A stretch of 64,000 nt of DNA, taken from NCBI RefSeq assembly GCF_019711195.1, contig NZ_CP081299.1:5552501-5616500 (forward strand), read 5' to 3'. How positions within the stretch are numbered: position 1 is the stretch's first letter; each line of letters opens with the position of its first letter. The notes beneath the pieces were generated by a model that was not told the DNA's origin, made no database searches, and was given only the letters and a program-made list of their open reading frames with translations. Positions 44,244-54,351 of this stretch are shown here, piece by piece. Both the position numbers and the translations under genes were made by a program. This DNA is from Dyadobacter sp. NIV53. Lineage in GTDB: Bacteria > Bacteroidota > Bacteroidia > Cytophagales > Spirosomataceae.

Positions 44244-44915
44244 TTACTCTTTGACAATTTTCTTAATTGTTTGATAGCCGTTCTGATGTGACACTTTTAT
44301 CAAGTAAATGCCTGATGAAAAGTTTTTCATATCAATTCCTTCCATAGGGAAACTGGTTGATTCAAAAACTACTTTTCCAGCTACATCAAAAACTTGTACC
44401 TTTTTATTACCAGGCGATTCTTTAACAATTCCCTTTATTTTTAACCTGTCATTTACTGGATTTGGATAAAAACTAATTTGCGAGCCAAAGTCAAGGTTCC
44501 TGATCTGGCTAAAGGCAAATGAACCGTCCTTATCAATCATTTTTAAACGGTAATAATTCATACCTGTTAAAGGAACTGCATCCGTAAATGAATAATGACT
44601 TTCAGTAGTCTTATCTCCATTAGCGGTTACTTCGCCAATCTCCAACCACTTTTTTGCATTTTCGCTGCGTTCGATACGAAATAAATCTGCATTGATTTCC
44701 GAGGATGTACACCAGGAAAGTAAAGCGATACCTGTTTCCTGATCTTCTCCTTGTTTTACAGCGGTGAAACTGATTAGAGCAACGGGAAGTGGGGTGGATG
44801 GTTTTCTTAGGACACGGTTTCCGGCAGTATCGTAATCGTATATGACAGCTTGGGTTTGAGCTAAGGCAAAGCTGGAAGTGATTGTGATAAGTATAAATAT
44901 GTATAATTTTTTCAT
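44244..44915 (-). CDS. T9SS-sorted small protein with one YD motif
   Basis: A 223-residue protein with signal peptide (KKLYIFILITITSSFALAQ) directly followed by AVIYDYDTAGNRVLRK, which is a typical RHS/YD repeat unit, then an Ig-like beta domain (LPVALISFTAVKQGEDQETG ... YSFTDAVPLTGMNYYRLKM), and a type A T9SS sorting domain (SFYPNPVNDRLKIKGIV ... GIYLIKVSHQNGYQTIKKIV). The layout suggests a shortened RHS-type surface protein that kept only the ends. It lies downstream of the RHS and PD40 genes on the same strand, after a 313-base gap. Function unknown; surface display is expected. Confidence 0.8.
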   Translation of the reverse strand: MKKLYIFILITITSSFALAQTQAVIYDYDTAGNRVLRKPSTPLPVALISFTAVKQGEDQETGIALLSWCTSSEINADLFRIERSENAKKWLEIGEVTANGDKTTESHYSFTDAVPLTGMNYYRLKMIDKDGSFAFSQIRNLDFGSQISFYPNPVNDRLKIKGIVKESPGNKKVQVFDVAGKVVFESTSFPMEGIDMKNFSSGIYLIKVSHQNGYQTIKKIVKE

Positions 44916-45228
44916 GTGGTTATTTTAATCGGTGTACACCTTTTAATGCACGGCGATAAAGATTTACGGATAAAATTTATTTTATTAAAAAACATATATT
45001 AATGAAGCGTGTCAAAATCTACTATTTTAAGCTTGATGTTTAATTATTTAAGGAGTGGCTGAGTCCTTACCTTAATAATATTGATACCCGTTAACATTCA
45101 AATTTGATGCATCTTTTAATTGTAGCTCAAATATGAAAGGTCTATATAACGATGGCTGCTGTTTCTCTGAGAAAACTTTCTAAGTAAGCTCTCGTCTTTC
45201 TTGTTTTTATTTCTACATCAATATTAGT
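44916..45228. other. Intergenic region, no gene seen
   Basis: 313 AT-rich bases between the PD40 lipoprotein and the YD/T9SS gene. A short stem around AAGG...CCTT near 45052-45078 is the only structure noted. It probably holds the promoter for the T9SS gene; no clear boxes. Confidence 0.35.
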
Positions 45229-46170
45229 TTAGAGTTTTTCTGGAATTACTATTGGAATTTTTGTCAGTATTTTACCCTGAATGTTGAACTTGAAAATGAT
45301 ATCTTTCTCATCAGCTTCTAGAAAAAAGACACTCGATTCATTGGCAAATTTTACGTTTTGTATTATACTGCCATTAGATCGATAAATTAATTTTGCCATC
45401 AAGCTGTCTACGTCCATTGTGTACAACTCGTAGGGAGCAATAAATGCAATTGAATGGGTTTCCGAATGATATGAAGGATCATAATACAGAAATGATCCCA
45501 TTCTTGGATCATTTCTAGGTGTAATTTTATTAAGTTTATTGCTTTTGTCTAATGAAAGACAATATATACCGCTTTCCGCCTCATTTCCATTTATTCTCAT
45601 CAGTATTTTTGAAGAATCCAATTTAGCGAGCCTGTTTATTCCATAGGAATTTAAATCGGTCACTTTTGTAATTATTTTTTTTTGTAATTTTAGGTAGTAT
45701 AAATCAAAGCTGTGTACATCTTTCGAAGCAACAGGACTACCTTTAGAATACTCCTTAGCGGAGCAAAAAATTACTTTATCTTCGGATAAAAATATGGCTT
45801 CTGTAAGTATTCCAGAGCCAATTAAAAAACTTTGTCTTTGTCTTTTTTGAATATCCAGTATGCTTAATAATCCACTCAAATCTCCCATTTTATGAGCGAC
45901 AAACATAATCCTGTCGCCCTTTGGAGAAAAGCTAGGATTAATGAAGGAACTATCATCATTTTCCACTAAAAGCCTGACATTGTAGCCATCAATATCAGAA
46001 CGGTATATTGATGATTTACCTTCTTTATAGTATGAAAAAACAATTGTTTTAGAATCAGGAGATATATCAAAATTTCCCAATTCGGTTGCTTCGTATTGAT
46101 CCTGATTACAATTAGTCAATGTGGTCAAAATAAGTACGAAGGAAAAAAGGTTGAGTGTATATGGTTTCAT
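45229..46170 (-). CDS. PD40/TolB-like beta-propeller lipoprotein, candidate immunity protein
   Basis: A 313-residue lipoprotein (LTTLTNC, Cys21). The mature part carries WD40-like beta-propeller (PD40) blades: DISPDSKTIVFSYYKEGKSS, NPSFSPKGDRIMFVAHKM and weaker later ones, as in TolB. It begins 11 bases after the stop of the giant RHS gene on the same strand, so the two are very probably cotranscribed. A gene placed right after a polymorphic toxin is normally its immunity factor; a periplasm- or surface-facing lipoprotein would suit defence against a lipase toxin. The propeller assignment is good; the immunity role is inference from position. Confidence 0.75.
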   Translation of the reverse strand: MKPYTLNLFSFVLILTTLTNCNQDQYEATELGNFDISPDSKTIVFSYYKEGKSSIYRSDIDGYNVRLLVENDDSSFINPSFSPKGDRIMFVAHKMGDLSGLLSILDIQKRQRQSFLIGSGILTEAIFLSEDKVIFCSAKEYSKGSPVASKDVHSFDLYYLKLQKKIITKVTDLNSYGINRLAKLDSSKILMRINGNEAESGIYCLSLDKSNKLNKITPRNDPRMGSFLYYDPSYHSETHSIAFIAPYELYTMDVDSLMAKLIYRSNGSIIQNVKFANESSVFFLEADEKDIIFKFNIQGKILTKIPIVIPEKL

Positions 46171-46181
46171 TGTTTGTAAAT

Positions 46182-49100
46182 TTAGCGGCTGATGCTTGAA
46201 ATTATTCTTACAAATTTAGACATTGAAATTATATTAAAAGAATAGTAAACAGCCTTGGCAATGTTATAGGTTCTGACAGAAATAGGTTGGTTTGTATATA
46301 AGTCGACAATTTTGGTTTTATAACCTCTCATAATAGAACTAGCTCGTTCAGCTAATGCAAGATCTGCTCCCATAACAGCCTTATCATAAACTGCTCCTTT
46401 AATTCCACTAGAACCAAGTTTATAGTATTGATAATCATGTTGCTGCGCCGCTGCGTCAATAAGGTCAATTGGAACCAGACCTAATGTGTATGGATTTTTA
46501 TCAGAGCCAGGGCCTATAAAATTTGAGCCAAACCAAGCCTTACCGCTATAATTTACACTTCCTTTCCCCCATCCATCCCATTGTCCCCCCACTTTATTTT
46601 GCAGTGCTAATCTTCTCGCTGCAACTTCTGCAATTAATTGGTGAGAATAATGATTAAACGCCGCCACACTTCCTGCTTGTGCTGCACCATGCCAGAAATT
46701 GCCGCCATTTGCTTTTGCAGATAATCCACCAACAAAAGCGGCAGAACCAATGGAGCCATCACCACTAGCTGAAATTGACCCAAATAATCCTGCTGACATG
46801 CCACTCTGAAAACTTCCGCCCTGGGTACTTTCAACAGCACCTTGCATGACCGCGTGTGCGGCAGTTTGAAAAATAGCACCGTTAACTCCACCAATATATC
46901 CTGCCGAATTTCCAATTCCAAAGCTCATTACTGCTGACATTGCGCCTGAAAATACAGATTGACCTAAGCCACCAAGTGTAAATTTGTTATCATCGCCATT
47001 ACGCATGGTTCCGATTATATAACCTACACCATTGGCAATAGCACCCTTTATCGCAATTTGTGCCAGGAACAATAATGGATTCTGTCCATCCGGATCATTG
47101 TAAGTCAGTGGATTGTTGAATGCATAGGAATAACGGTTATAGCCTTGTGTACTCATTGCATCAGGTACCAGATTATCAGGACTCAGCATGCGTGCCAAAA
47201 CAGGATCATACATCCGGCCATTCATATTGATCAGTCCAAACCTGTCCAGGTGCTCATGTCCTGTATATCCACGGTACAGCCAGGTGGGTAAGCTTGTAGT
47301 TGCTGTCGGCGGCAATAATTCCCATGTGGCTGGATTGCGTCTGCGTCCCCAGGCATCAAAATTTTGCTCAGCAATGATGGCTCCAATATTATTGGTTACT
47401 GTCAGGATCGAGCCGAGATGATCTGTATAAGTGTAATTATAAGTATCTGCTCCGTTTTCCCGTACCACAATGGCTATCAATCCTGCCGGAGAATTAATAT
47501 AGTGTAAATATTTGGTAGAAGCTCCGGTTATATCTTTTTCAAAGCCTCCAAAATAGTATCTGGTATTGATTACGTTTCCACTTAATTTAGTAATGCTTTT
47601 AATACGCTCATAATCGGCACCATAAGTATATACCAGTTCTTGCGGAAGATTATCCGTTGTATTTTCAGTAACCTTTTCAGGTTGCATAAACGAAGTATAA
47701 GTAATATCCTGCTGCAATAAAGGAATGGGTGAAGGAACAGGATTTGTAACAGCAATAACGGCATTCTGTTTGGTTGCATGATAAGTATATATTCCTGCAT
47801 CGGTTTTGTCGCTTATGTTACCGTTACCCGCATAATTTGTGGTAAATGTTGCAGAACCAATCGTGCTGGTTTTTAACCGATCAAGGTTATCATGTGTGAA
47901 GCTTTCGGTTTTTGTAGTTGTAATGCCATTGCGAATCATAACATCCGACCGGCTGTTAAGGCAGGCAAGTCCATAATTCCAGTTGAGGGTCAGATTCTGT
48001 ATATTCTGATTTGCTGAATTGTTTGTCTCAAACTTCGTAGGGAATCCATAAGTGTAACTGTTGACAGATGATTTACCATTTCCCAGGGAATAATTAGTTA
48101 TCTGGCCTCTGCCATTCATTGCGGCATTATTAAACAGGGTAATCGTATTATCCGTGTTTTTTATAGTTGTTAAATATCCCTTAGCATTATAAGCATAATT
48201 CGTCTTGAAACCTGACGGATACAACGTTGATATGACGTCTCCATAGACATTATATCCATAAGTAGTAAGGTGCGGGGTTGTGTCTACTGTTTCGGTAATC
48301 GTGCCAACTCTGCCAAAACCGTCGTAGGTATATTCAATAATGTTGCCCGCAAAACCAGTTACTTTTTTTAGCTGGTTGGTTGATGCTCCACTGGAAGACG
48401 GGTAAAATTCATAACCAGTGTTACCCTCCGGCCCCGATCTGTTGGTATTACGTCCCATTAAATCATAAATCATTGTATGCACATCGCCATTCGCATTGGT
48501 TTGCCTTACAAGTTCACCCAGTATATTATATACATATTGGGTCGTACCGGCATTTTGGTCAATAAGCTTTGTTTGGCGACCATAAGCATCGTATTCATTA
48601 GTTATGAGCGTAGCCGTACTATTCTTAACATCCTTTAAACCACCATGATTATAATAACTATAGTTAAGCGTTCCTCCGTGGTCAGTAATGCTGGTTGTCT
48701 TCCCGGCTGCATCAGTAATTATAGATGAAACCTGATTACCTGCCACAGTAGTACCTAATCTGGTTTTGGTAGTAGTGAGTATACCTGGAGCAGTATAATT
48801 ATAAGAAAGGTTTACCGTTCCCGCAGTCGCCGATATACTGGACGAAATTTGTATTGGGCGGTTATATTCATCATAAACATTTGTCAGTGTTACAATGTCT
48901 TCACCGGTTTTATAAGGTTCTGTAGAACTAGTTAAATTTCCCTTTAAATTATAGGTATTAGTTTTGGTAATCCAGGTCCCATCAAAAGCCTCTGTTTGGA
49001 ACTTTACTTCATGTCCAACCTTATCATACCATGTTTTAACATCTGGTTTTCCGGAGTGTGTTGTATGGTTATACCATATTGAATTACCCGAAATGTCCCA

Positions 49101-52100
49101 TCTAAGTGTATCTGATATTGAATATCCCTCAGGTAATGTAGTTTTGGACAAACGACCAAAAACGTTATAACTAAAATATGTAACCAATCCGTCAATACCA
49201 GTTGCAGTAAGTGGTGTACCCCATTTAGGATGATAAGTTGTACTGGAAGTTTGGTTCAGCAGATTGGTTGAAGTTATAGGATAACGTCCTTTGTTATCAT
49301 AAACCGCAGAATTACTACGAGCTGGTGGAGCATTAGTCCCCTTTGGTGTAATTATTGTTTTTTTTAAATTACCTAAAGGGAAATATTCATGCACCGTTCC
49401 AATACTATCAGTTCGACCGTCAAAATCAGTTTGGGTAATGATCTGTCCAATTTTGTTGTGTCCAAATTTAGTGGTAACCGTATAAGGCGTTGGGTCACTT
49501 CTTTTGCTAGATACAGTTACGGAAGTAGGCTTGTTGGGAATATCTCCAGGCCGTGCCTTATATTGAGTATCTGTGACTATTAATTCAATACCATTATTAT
49601 TTACTGTACTCTGAGTTATATTTCCAAAAGCATCAAACACATAGGATGTAGTGGCTGTGCCTCCACCAAAACTAATATTTTGAACACCTGCGGTTTTTAC
49701 CCAATATCTTTTAGCTGCAGGGCTTACCAACTCATTTGTAAGGGTTGTTTGACTTACCAGCGCATCATTAGCGTTATATTTAGTGCTGCTTTTCTTTGGT
49801 ATAGCTATGTAGAAAGTAGTATTGAATTCATTTTCTGATACGGTTTTATAACCGGTTGCCAAATCAAAAACGGTGGTTTTACCAAAACCTATAAATCCTT
49901 TACCCGCACGGTGCAGCTTTGCCTGTTCGTAGGAGTGCTGACTATATTGACCACTTACACCATCTTGATTATCGAAGTTTGATACCGCATACATGGGCAA
50001 TTGTATGTTATGAAACGGATAATCAGTAAGTGTTACAGCTCCCTTATTATAAAAAGAACCGCCATCTGACAAATTATTATATCCCCAGGTTGTAACATGT
50101 CCGACACCATTTTCCACTTTTTCAAGAAGGTTTTCCTTTCCTGATTTTTTTAGAGAAATGATACCAAGATTTAACGTACTGTTTTGCCTGTATACAATTT
50201 CAGCACGACCGTCGCCATTTAAATCGAAAGGTACAGAGGGTCTTCCATAATTGGCATCGACACTGAACGTGAATTGCTGTGTGTAGAACTCTGTTCCTTT
50301 GCTATAATAAACGTCTGCTTTTGACGGCGAAGAGGCTGGGTTTTTATATTGATGATAAACATCTGACTTGCCGTCTCCATTAAAATCGGCTACGTGAAGG
50401 ATTTCATTATCAGAAAATACTCCTACTAAGGATGCAAAAGTAAAACTGGATTTTTCAAATGTCAATCCCGTAGAAATAGCTTTAAACCAAGGGAGGTTAT
50501 TTTGATTGCCGTCCGCATATTCTTTATATAAAATATCTGTTTTTCCATCACCATTAAAATCTCCGAAAAGAACATCTGTATCCGAAGCTTTCAGAAATGT
50601 TGACGAAGAATAAATAAGTTTAAAGGCACTCTTTCCATCAGACAAAGTGCCGGCAAAAGAATAGATTCGGGTAAGTGTTCCTTCAATTGTCATGACATCA
50701 TCCTTTCCATCTCCATTAAAATCCAGAATAAGAATCTTTTTTGCAGCTACCCACGTATTACCGAGCGATGTATTATCAGTATCTTTTACAATATTATATA
50801 TATTATAAGGGTTTGGTCCTGAACTATACATTTTATAGAAATCAGCATGATATTGACCACCAACACTAATGTCGTTTTGCAACAAAGTGAAAAAGTCTTG
50901 TATTCCATCCCCATCAAAATCTCCATTGAAAATGTAATTTCTATTTTCGGGAATGCAACTCTGATATGGAGCAGAAGTTGGCACACCAATACCAGAAAAT
51001 TGCAATTGGTTAGATATAAGTCCAGCAGGAGAAAGTTTGCTTTGGTAAATGCTAATTGCATCAAGAACCTCTCTGTCAACTCCACCTATTACAGCAGTAC
51101 GAATGGTGGTTGTTAAAATATCATCCAGACCGTCACCATTAAAATCAGAACGTAAAAATGAATAATCGTTGGCCCGGAATAAATTTGTTTTGATTTGTGT
51201 TCCAGCACCAAATGTTATCAATCCGGTTGCGTTACTTGAATTACCATCCCTATATATATTAAAACCAGTATATTTTTTTTCACTATATCCAATTGGTGTG
51301 CCAAATGGGTGATAAGTTGTGTAATAAGCCAAAAGCATATCGGATTTTCCATTTCCGTCGAAATCGCTGGAAAGAAAGTCTACTAAGCCCGCAGGAAGGA
51401 GTGGGCCGCTTTCGTTTAATAGGGGTTGCGGAGCATCCCCATATTTAAAAACAGTAGCATTTAAGTAAGAAATACCATCACTTCCTATTTCCTGAATGTT
51501 TTTCAGATAAGAATTGATATTATCATGTCCGTAATTAAACTGGTATTTCTTGAATAGCGCTCCTTCAGCTTTTACCGTAATCAAATCCAGAAGGTATTTA
51601 CTTACAATAGAAGAACCGGCTTCGTAAATTGTTTTAATATCTGAAAACCCAGCGGCTGTATTCTGGCGGATCTTATAGGTAAATTCAATCTTATTGTACG
51701 TAGCAAGTCCGGTAATGTCATTCCCTGTATACCTGATTTCGCTTATACGAGGATCTCTGTCCGCACTGGTATACACGTACTCAATGTAATTTCCATCAGG
51801 GTTTCTAACTCTGCTTAACCGCCAGAAAAGTACAGAGTTACCTGAAACATCCATGAAGCGGGAATCGCTGGTTTTTCCAAATTCCATCTGGACTCCGTCT
51901 TTCGTTATAACCACAAAGTATGCCGGACCTGTTACACCAGAAGTATCACGGGATATCACGGTTGCAAAATTTTCATTCTCCGTCCCGTAAGTTGAATTTG
52001 GTGCTCCATAAATCCCTGATTTGGAAATAAGTCTTTGGCCATCCATGGCAAACCGATCATTGGTACTTAGCTCAACAGGCCCGGCGGCATTATCAAAATA

Positions 52101-52430
52101 CATATTTCGTGCAACCCTGGAAATAGAACCTAAACCTGAAATATTCCATCCCATTCCTAACAAATTGTTGCCAGACATGGAGTTATACTCAATAGAAAGG
52201 GAAGGAACAACACCATTTGTTCCAGGCGGAACGGATATTGGAATGGAATAAGTCGCTGCACCTGTTGCGGAAACAGCACCTGTGCCTGGAGTGCTTCCTA
52301 CTGTTGTATTAACAGTTATGTCACGGTTAAGAATTGTATTATCGTACAGGGTAGTGTAAGTAATATCCTGAGCAATAAGTCTGGAAATAGTCAATAAAAA
52401 AAGGAAACTTAACAGGTAATGTTTTTTCAT
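46182..52430 (-). CDS. SpvB/VCBS/RHS giant protein with phospholipase A2-like C-terminus
   Basis: A 2082-residue exported protein (signal peptide FLFLLTISRLIAQ). Order: SpvB/TcB-type N-terminus (about 40-340, ATYSIPISVPPGTNG, GMGWNISGLGSISR); at least seven FG-GAP/VCBS Ca-binding units (about 350-740, such as DFNGDGKTDILY); TcdB middle region; YD/RHS repeats (about 990-1700); RHS core RMYDPVLARMLSPDNLV and NRYSYAFNNPLTYNDPDG (about 1738-1780); a Gly/Ala-rich hydrophobic stretch (about 1780-1930); and a C-terminal domain with Gly1973-Pro1974-Gly1975, then D1992-AAAQQ-H1998-D1999 and Ala-Asp2023. This last pattern matches the Ca loop, His-Asp dyad and second Asp of parvoviral-type phospholipase A2. 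Such proteins build a shell enclosing a toxin tip. Export by Sec is likely; no T9SS domain is present. A possible immunity gene follows. Confidence 0.9.
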   Translation of the reverse strand: MKKHYLLSFLFLLTISRLIAQDITYTTLYDNTILNRDITVNTTVGSTPGTGAVSATGAATYSIPISVPPGTNGVVPSLSIEYNSMSGNNLLGMGWNISGLGSISRVARNMYFDNAAGPVELSTNDRFAMDGQRLISKSGIYGAPNSTYGTENENFATVISRDTSGVTGPAYFVVITKDGVQMEFGKTSDSRFMDVSGNSVLFWRLSRVRNPDGNYIEYVYTSADRDPRISEIRYTGNDITGLATYNKIEFTYKIRQNTAAGFSDIKTIYEAGSSIVSKYLLDLITVKAEGALFKKYQFNYGHDNINSYLKNIQEIGSDGISYLNATVFKYGDAPQPLLNESGPLLPAGLVDFLSSDFDGNGKSDMLLAYYTTYHPFGTPIGYSEKKYTGFNIYRDGNSSNATGLITFGAGTQIKTNLFRANDYSFLRSDFNGDGLDDILTTTIRTAVIGGVDREVLDAISIYQSKLSPAGLISNQLQFSGIGVPTSAPYQSCIPENRNYIFNGDFDGDGIQDFFTLLQNDISVGGQYHADFYKMYSSGPNPYNIYNIVKDTDNTSLGNTWVAAKKILILDFNGDGKDDVMTIEGTLTRIYSFAGTLSDGKSAFKLIYSSSTFLKASDTDVLFGDFNGDGKTDILYKEYADGNQNNLPWFKAISTGLTFEKSSFTFASLVGVFSDNEILHVADFNGDGKSDVYHQYKNPASSPSKADVYYSKGTEFYTQQFTFSVDANYGRPSVPFDLNGDGRAEIVYRQNSTLNLGIISLKKSGKENLLEKVENGVGHVTTWGYNNLSDGGSFYNKGAVTLTDYPFHNIQLPMYAVSNFDNQDGVSGQYSQHSYEQAKLHRAGKGFIGFGKTTVFDLATGYKTVSENEFNTTFYIAIPKKSSTKYNANDALVSQTTLTNELVSPAAKRYWVKTAGVQNISFGGGTATTSYVFDAFGNITQSTVNNNGIELIVTDTQYKARPGDIPNKPTSVTVSSKRSDPTPYTVTTKFGHNKIGQIITQTDFDGRTDSIGTVHEYFPLGNLKKTIITPKGTNAPPARSNSAVYDNKGRYPITSTNLLNQTSSTTYHPKWGTPLTATGIDGLVTYFSYNVFGRLSKTTLPEGYSISDTLRWDISGNSIWYNHTTHSGKPDVKTWYDKVGHEVKFQTEAFDGTWITKTNTYNLKGNLTSSTEPYKTGEDIVTLTNVYDEYNRPIQISSSISATAGTVNLSYNYTAPGILTTTKTRLGTTVAGNQVSSIITDAAGKTTSITDHGGTLNYSYYNHGGLKDVKNSTATLITNEYDAYGRQTKLIDQNAGTTQYVYNILGELVRQTNANGDVHTMIYDLMGRNTNRSGPEGNTGYEFYPSSSGASTNQLKKVTGFAGNIIEYTYDGFGRVGTITETVDTTPHLTTYGYNVYGDVISTLYPSGFKTNYAYNAKGYLTTIKNTDNTITLFNNAAMNGRGQITNYSLGNGKSSVNSYTYGFPTKFETNNSANQNIQNLTLNWNYGLACLNSRSDVMIRNGITTTKTESFTHDNLDRLKTSTIGSATFTTNYAGNGNISDKTDAGIYTYHATKQNAVIAVTNPVPSPIPLLQQDITYTSFMQPEKVTENTTDNLPQELVYTYGADYERIKSITKLSGNVINTRYYFGGFEKDITGASTKYLHYINSPAGLIAIVVRENGADTYNYTYTDHLGSILTVTNNIGAIIAEQNFDAWGRRRNPATWELLPPTATTSLPTWLYRGYTGHEHLDRFGLINMNGRMYDPVLARMLSPDNLVPDAMSTQGYNRYSYAFNNPLTYNDPDGQNPLLFLAQIAIKGAIANGVGYIIGTMRNGDDNKFTLGGLGQSVFSGAMSAVMSFGIGNSAGYIGGVNGAIFQTAAHAVMQGAVESTQGGSFQSGMSAGLFGSISASGDGSIGSAAFVGGLSAKANGGNFWHGAAQAGSVAAFNHYSHQLIAEVAARRLALQNKVGGQWDGWGKGSVNYSGKAWFGSNFIGPGSDKNPYTLGLVPIDLIDAAAQQHDYQYYKLGSSGIKGAVYDKAVMGADLALAERASSIMRGYKTKIVDLYTNQPISVRTYNIAKAVYYSFNIISMSKFVRIISSISR

Positions 52431-52708
52431 TTTTTAAAAGTTTGTAGATGAGGTGCAAAAAACTCTGAGCAAAAGCGGATAGCTTTTACTCAGAGTAAGG
52501 CAAAGAGTTGTAATTAACAGGAAAATTGTAAAGTACAGGGTAATGGTAAATTTTGTACATAATAGTTTCTATAGTTTGCAGGAGGAGATACAAGCTGAAT
52601 TATTTTTCTGCCTTGCATATTACGCAAATCTAGTAACTATTTCTACAATTCAAAGTATATGTTTGATGTGCCATTTTGAAATACAATACCACAGATAAAT
52701 ATAAATAC

Positions 52709-53992
52709 CTACTCAATCACATCAGCAGTAAGCACAATCCTGAAAGTAGTTCCTTTTCCTATTTCGGAGCTTTTGACAAAAAGTTTTCCGTTGTGGTAGT
52801 TTTCAATAATACGTTTTGCCAGGGTCAGGCCTAAGCCCCATCCGCGTTTTTTTAGTACTGAAACCAGGATCGAAGATCTTGTTTATATTGGCTTTTGTCA
52901 TTCCTTTTCCTGTATCTGAAATATCGATCAGGATTTCTTTGGTCATTGGTGGAGCTTGCAACGTGACGTTGATCTCACCAATACCGCCCATGGCATCCAC
53001 TGCATTCTTGCAGATATTTTCTATTACCCATTCAAACAGATTTTTGTTCAGAAGCGCGGTTTGTTCTATCGCAAGCTGATTATCTATGGTAAATTTGACT
53101 TTGGAAGAAACGCGTTTTTGAAGATAGGTAACGAAATTGATCACGATTTCAGCCACAGGTTCATCTTTCATAATTGGAACAGATCCAATGTTTGAAAAAC
53201 GGGTTGTAATCATTTCCAGCCTGATTACATCTTTTTCGATTTCTTCGGCAATGGAAGGGTCGATGTTCGGATCGCTTCGAAAATATTCTACCCAGGCCAT
53301 TAATGATGAAAGCGGGGTGCCGAGCTGATGTGCTGTTTCTTTCGCCAAACCAACCCAAACCCGGTTTTGTTCGGCCTTTCGAGCCGAACTGAAAGCCAGA
53401 TAAGCCAGATAACCTATCAGCAGCATTACAGACAATTGTAAAAAAGGATAATAACGGAGTTGGGCAAGAAGGAAAGAGTTACTGTAATAAATGTATCCCG
53501 TTCTGCCTTTCTCTAATTCAACAGGAATCGGAGGATGTTCCTGTTTCATAATTGCCAGTTTTTCGTCTATAATCCGTTCCTTTTCTTTTAAGCTTAAATT
53601 CTTCGGAAAATGATTAATAATGGTTTTGTTAGCCAGGTTGTTGTTGTTATCATCGACATAAATGGCCGGAATCTGATAAAAATCAACTGCGTCCTGGATC
53701 ACCTGCATTACAACATTGAAATTTTCATCATATGGAGTTGTCATAATATAGCGTACGCCTTCTGCATATAGTATCACTTCACGTTCTTCACGTTCTTCCA
53801 GTTTGTCTACCAGGTCATTGGTATAAAAAAGTGAACCAATACTCAGAAGAAGAAGTATTAAGCCAATGATATATTTTAAAAAGATTTTTGTTCAAATGTG
53901 TCCGTTAACGACCGCCGCAACCGGTTGCTGTTAAGCAACGCAACGGGATGCAAACGAAATCGCGGTTTTTGTTTTGGAGTATCAGTTATCAT
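52709..53992 (-). pseudogene. Sensor histidine kinase, two frameshifts
   Basis: Joining frames from ATG 53992 to TAG 52709 gives a 427-residue membrane kinase. N-terminal cytoplasmic tail, first TM (YIIGLILLLLSIGSLF), a periplasmic sensor of about 140 residues, second TM (LQLSVMLLIGYLAYLAF), the H-box with its phospho-accepting His in AKETAHQLGTPLSSL, N-box ENICKNAVDAMGG, G1 ISDTGKGM and F-box KIFDPGFSTKK. One T-equivalent is missing in the A run 53878-53882 and one A-equivalent is extra in the T run 52847-52853; the repair recovers the G2 box RGWGLGLTLAKRIIENYH. No response regulator is adjacent. The signal sensed is unknown. Confidence 0.82.
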
Positions 53993-54351
53993 GTATTTCG
54001 GTTACAGGTGATGAGCCGTTTTGTGTGATAAGGCACTAAGTTAGGCTACTTATATTCAAAATTCAGCATTTGTAGCAACCATGCCTGTACTTACTACGTA
54101 TTCGTTTCAAGAACGTGTATAAAACCAGAAAAATATTTCTAAGTGCAGGATTTTAATCTAGTTGTACTATGTTTTGTGAAGGTCATCATTAAAGCTGATA
54201 AATATCATGTTTTTGGCAAATGCAGCGTCAGAAATTTGTCAGAGAAAATTTTGTTTTATTTATATGATTTCTAAATAAAGCACTGTCCTTTCAATCACTT
54301 TCCTATTATAAGTTTTGTACCGTATTTTTGTAAATCGAATTAGAAATAGTG
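53993..54351 (+). promoter_or_regulatory. Upstream region of hemA with -7 box
   Basis: 359 gene-free bases between the divergent kinase and hemA. TATTTTTG at 54323-54330 matches the Bacteroidota -7 box and would give a leader of about 15-20 bases for hemA; no clear -33 TTTG is at the right distance. Nothing else recognised. Confidence 0.4.

Noticed and set aside
44244..52430. Type VI secretion cluster around the RHS gene
   Set aside because: No VgrG, Hcp, PAAR or sheath genes are visible; the RHS protein has its own Sec signal.
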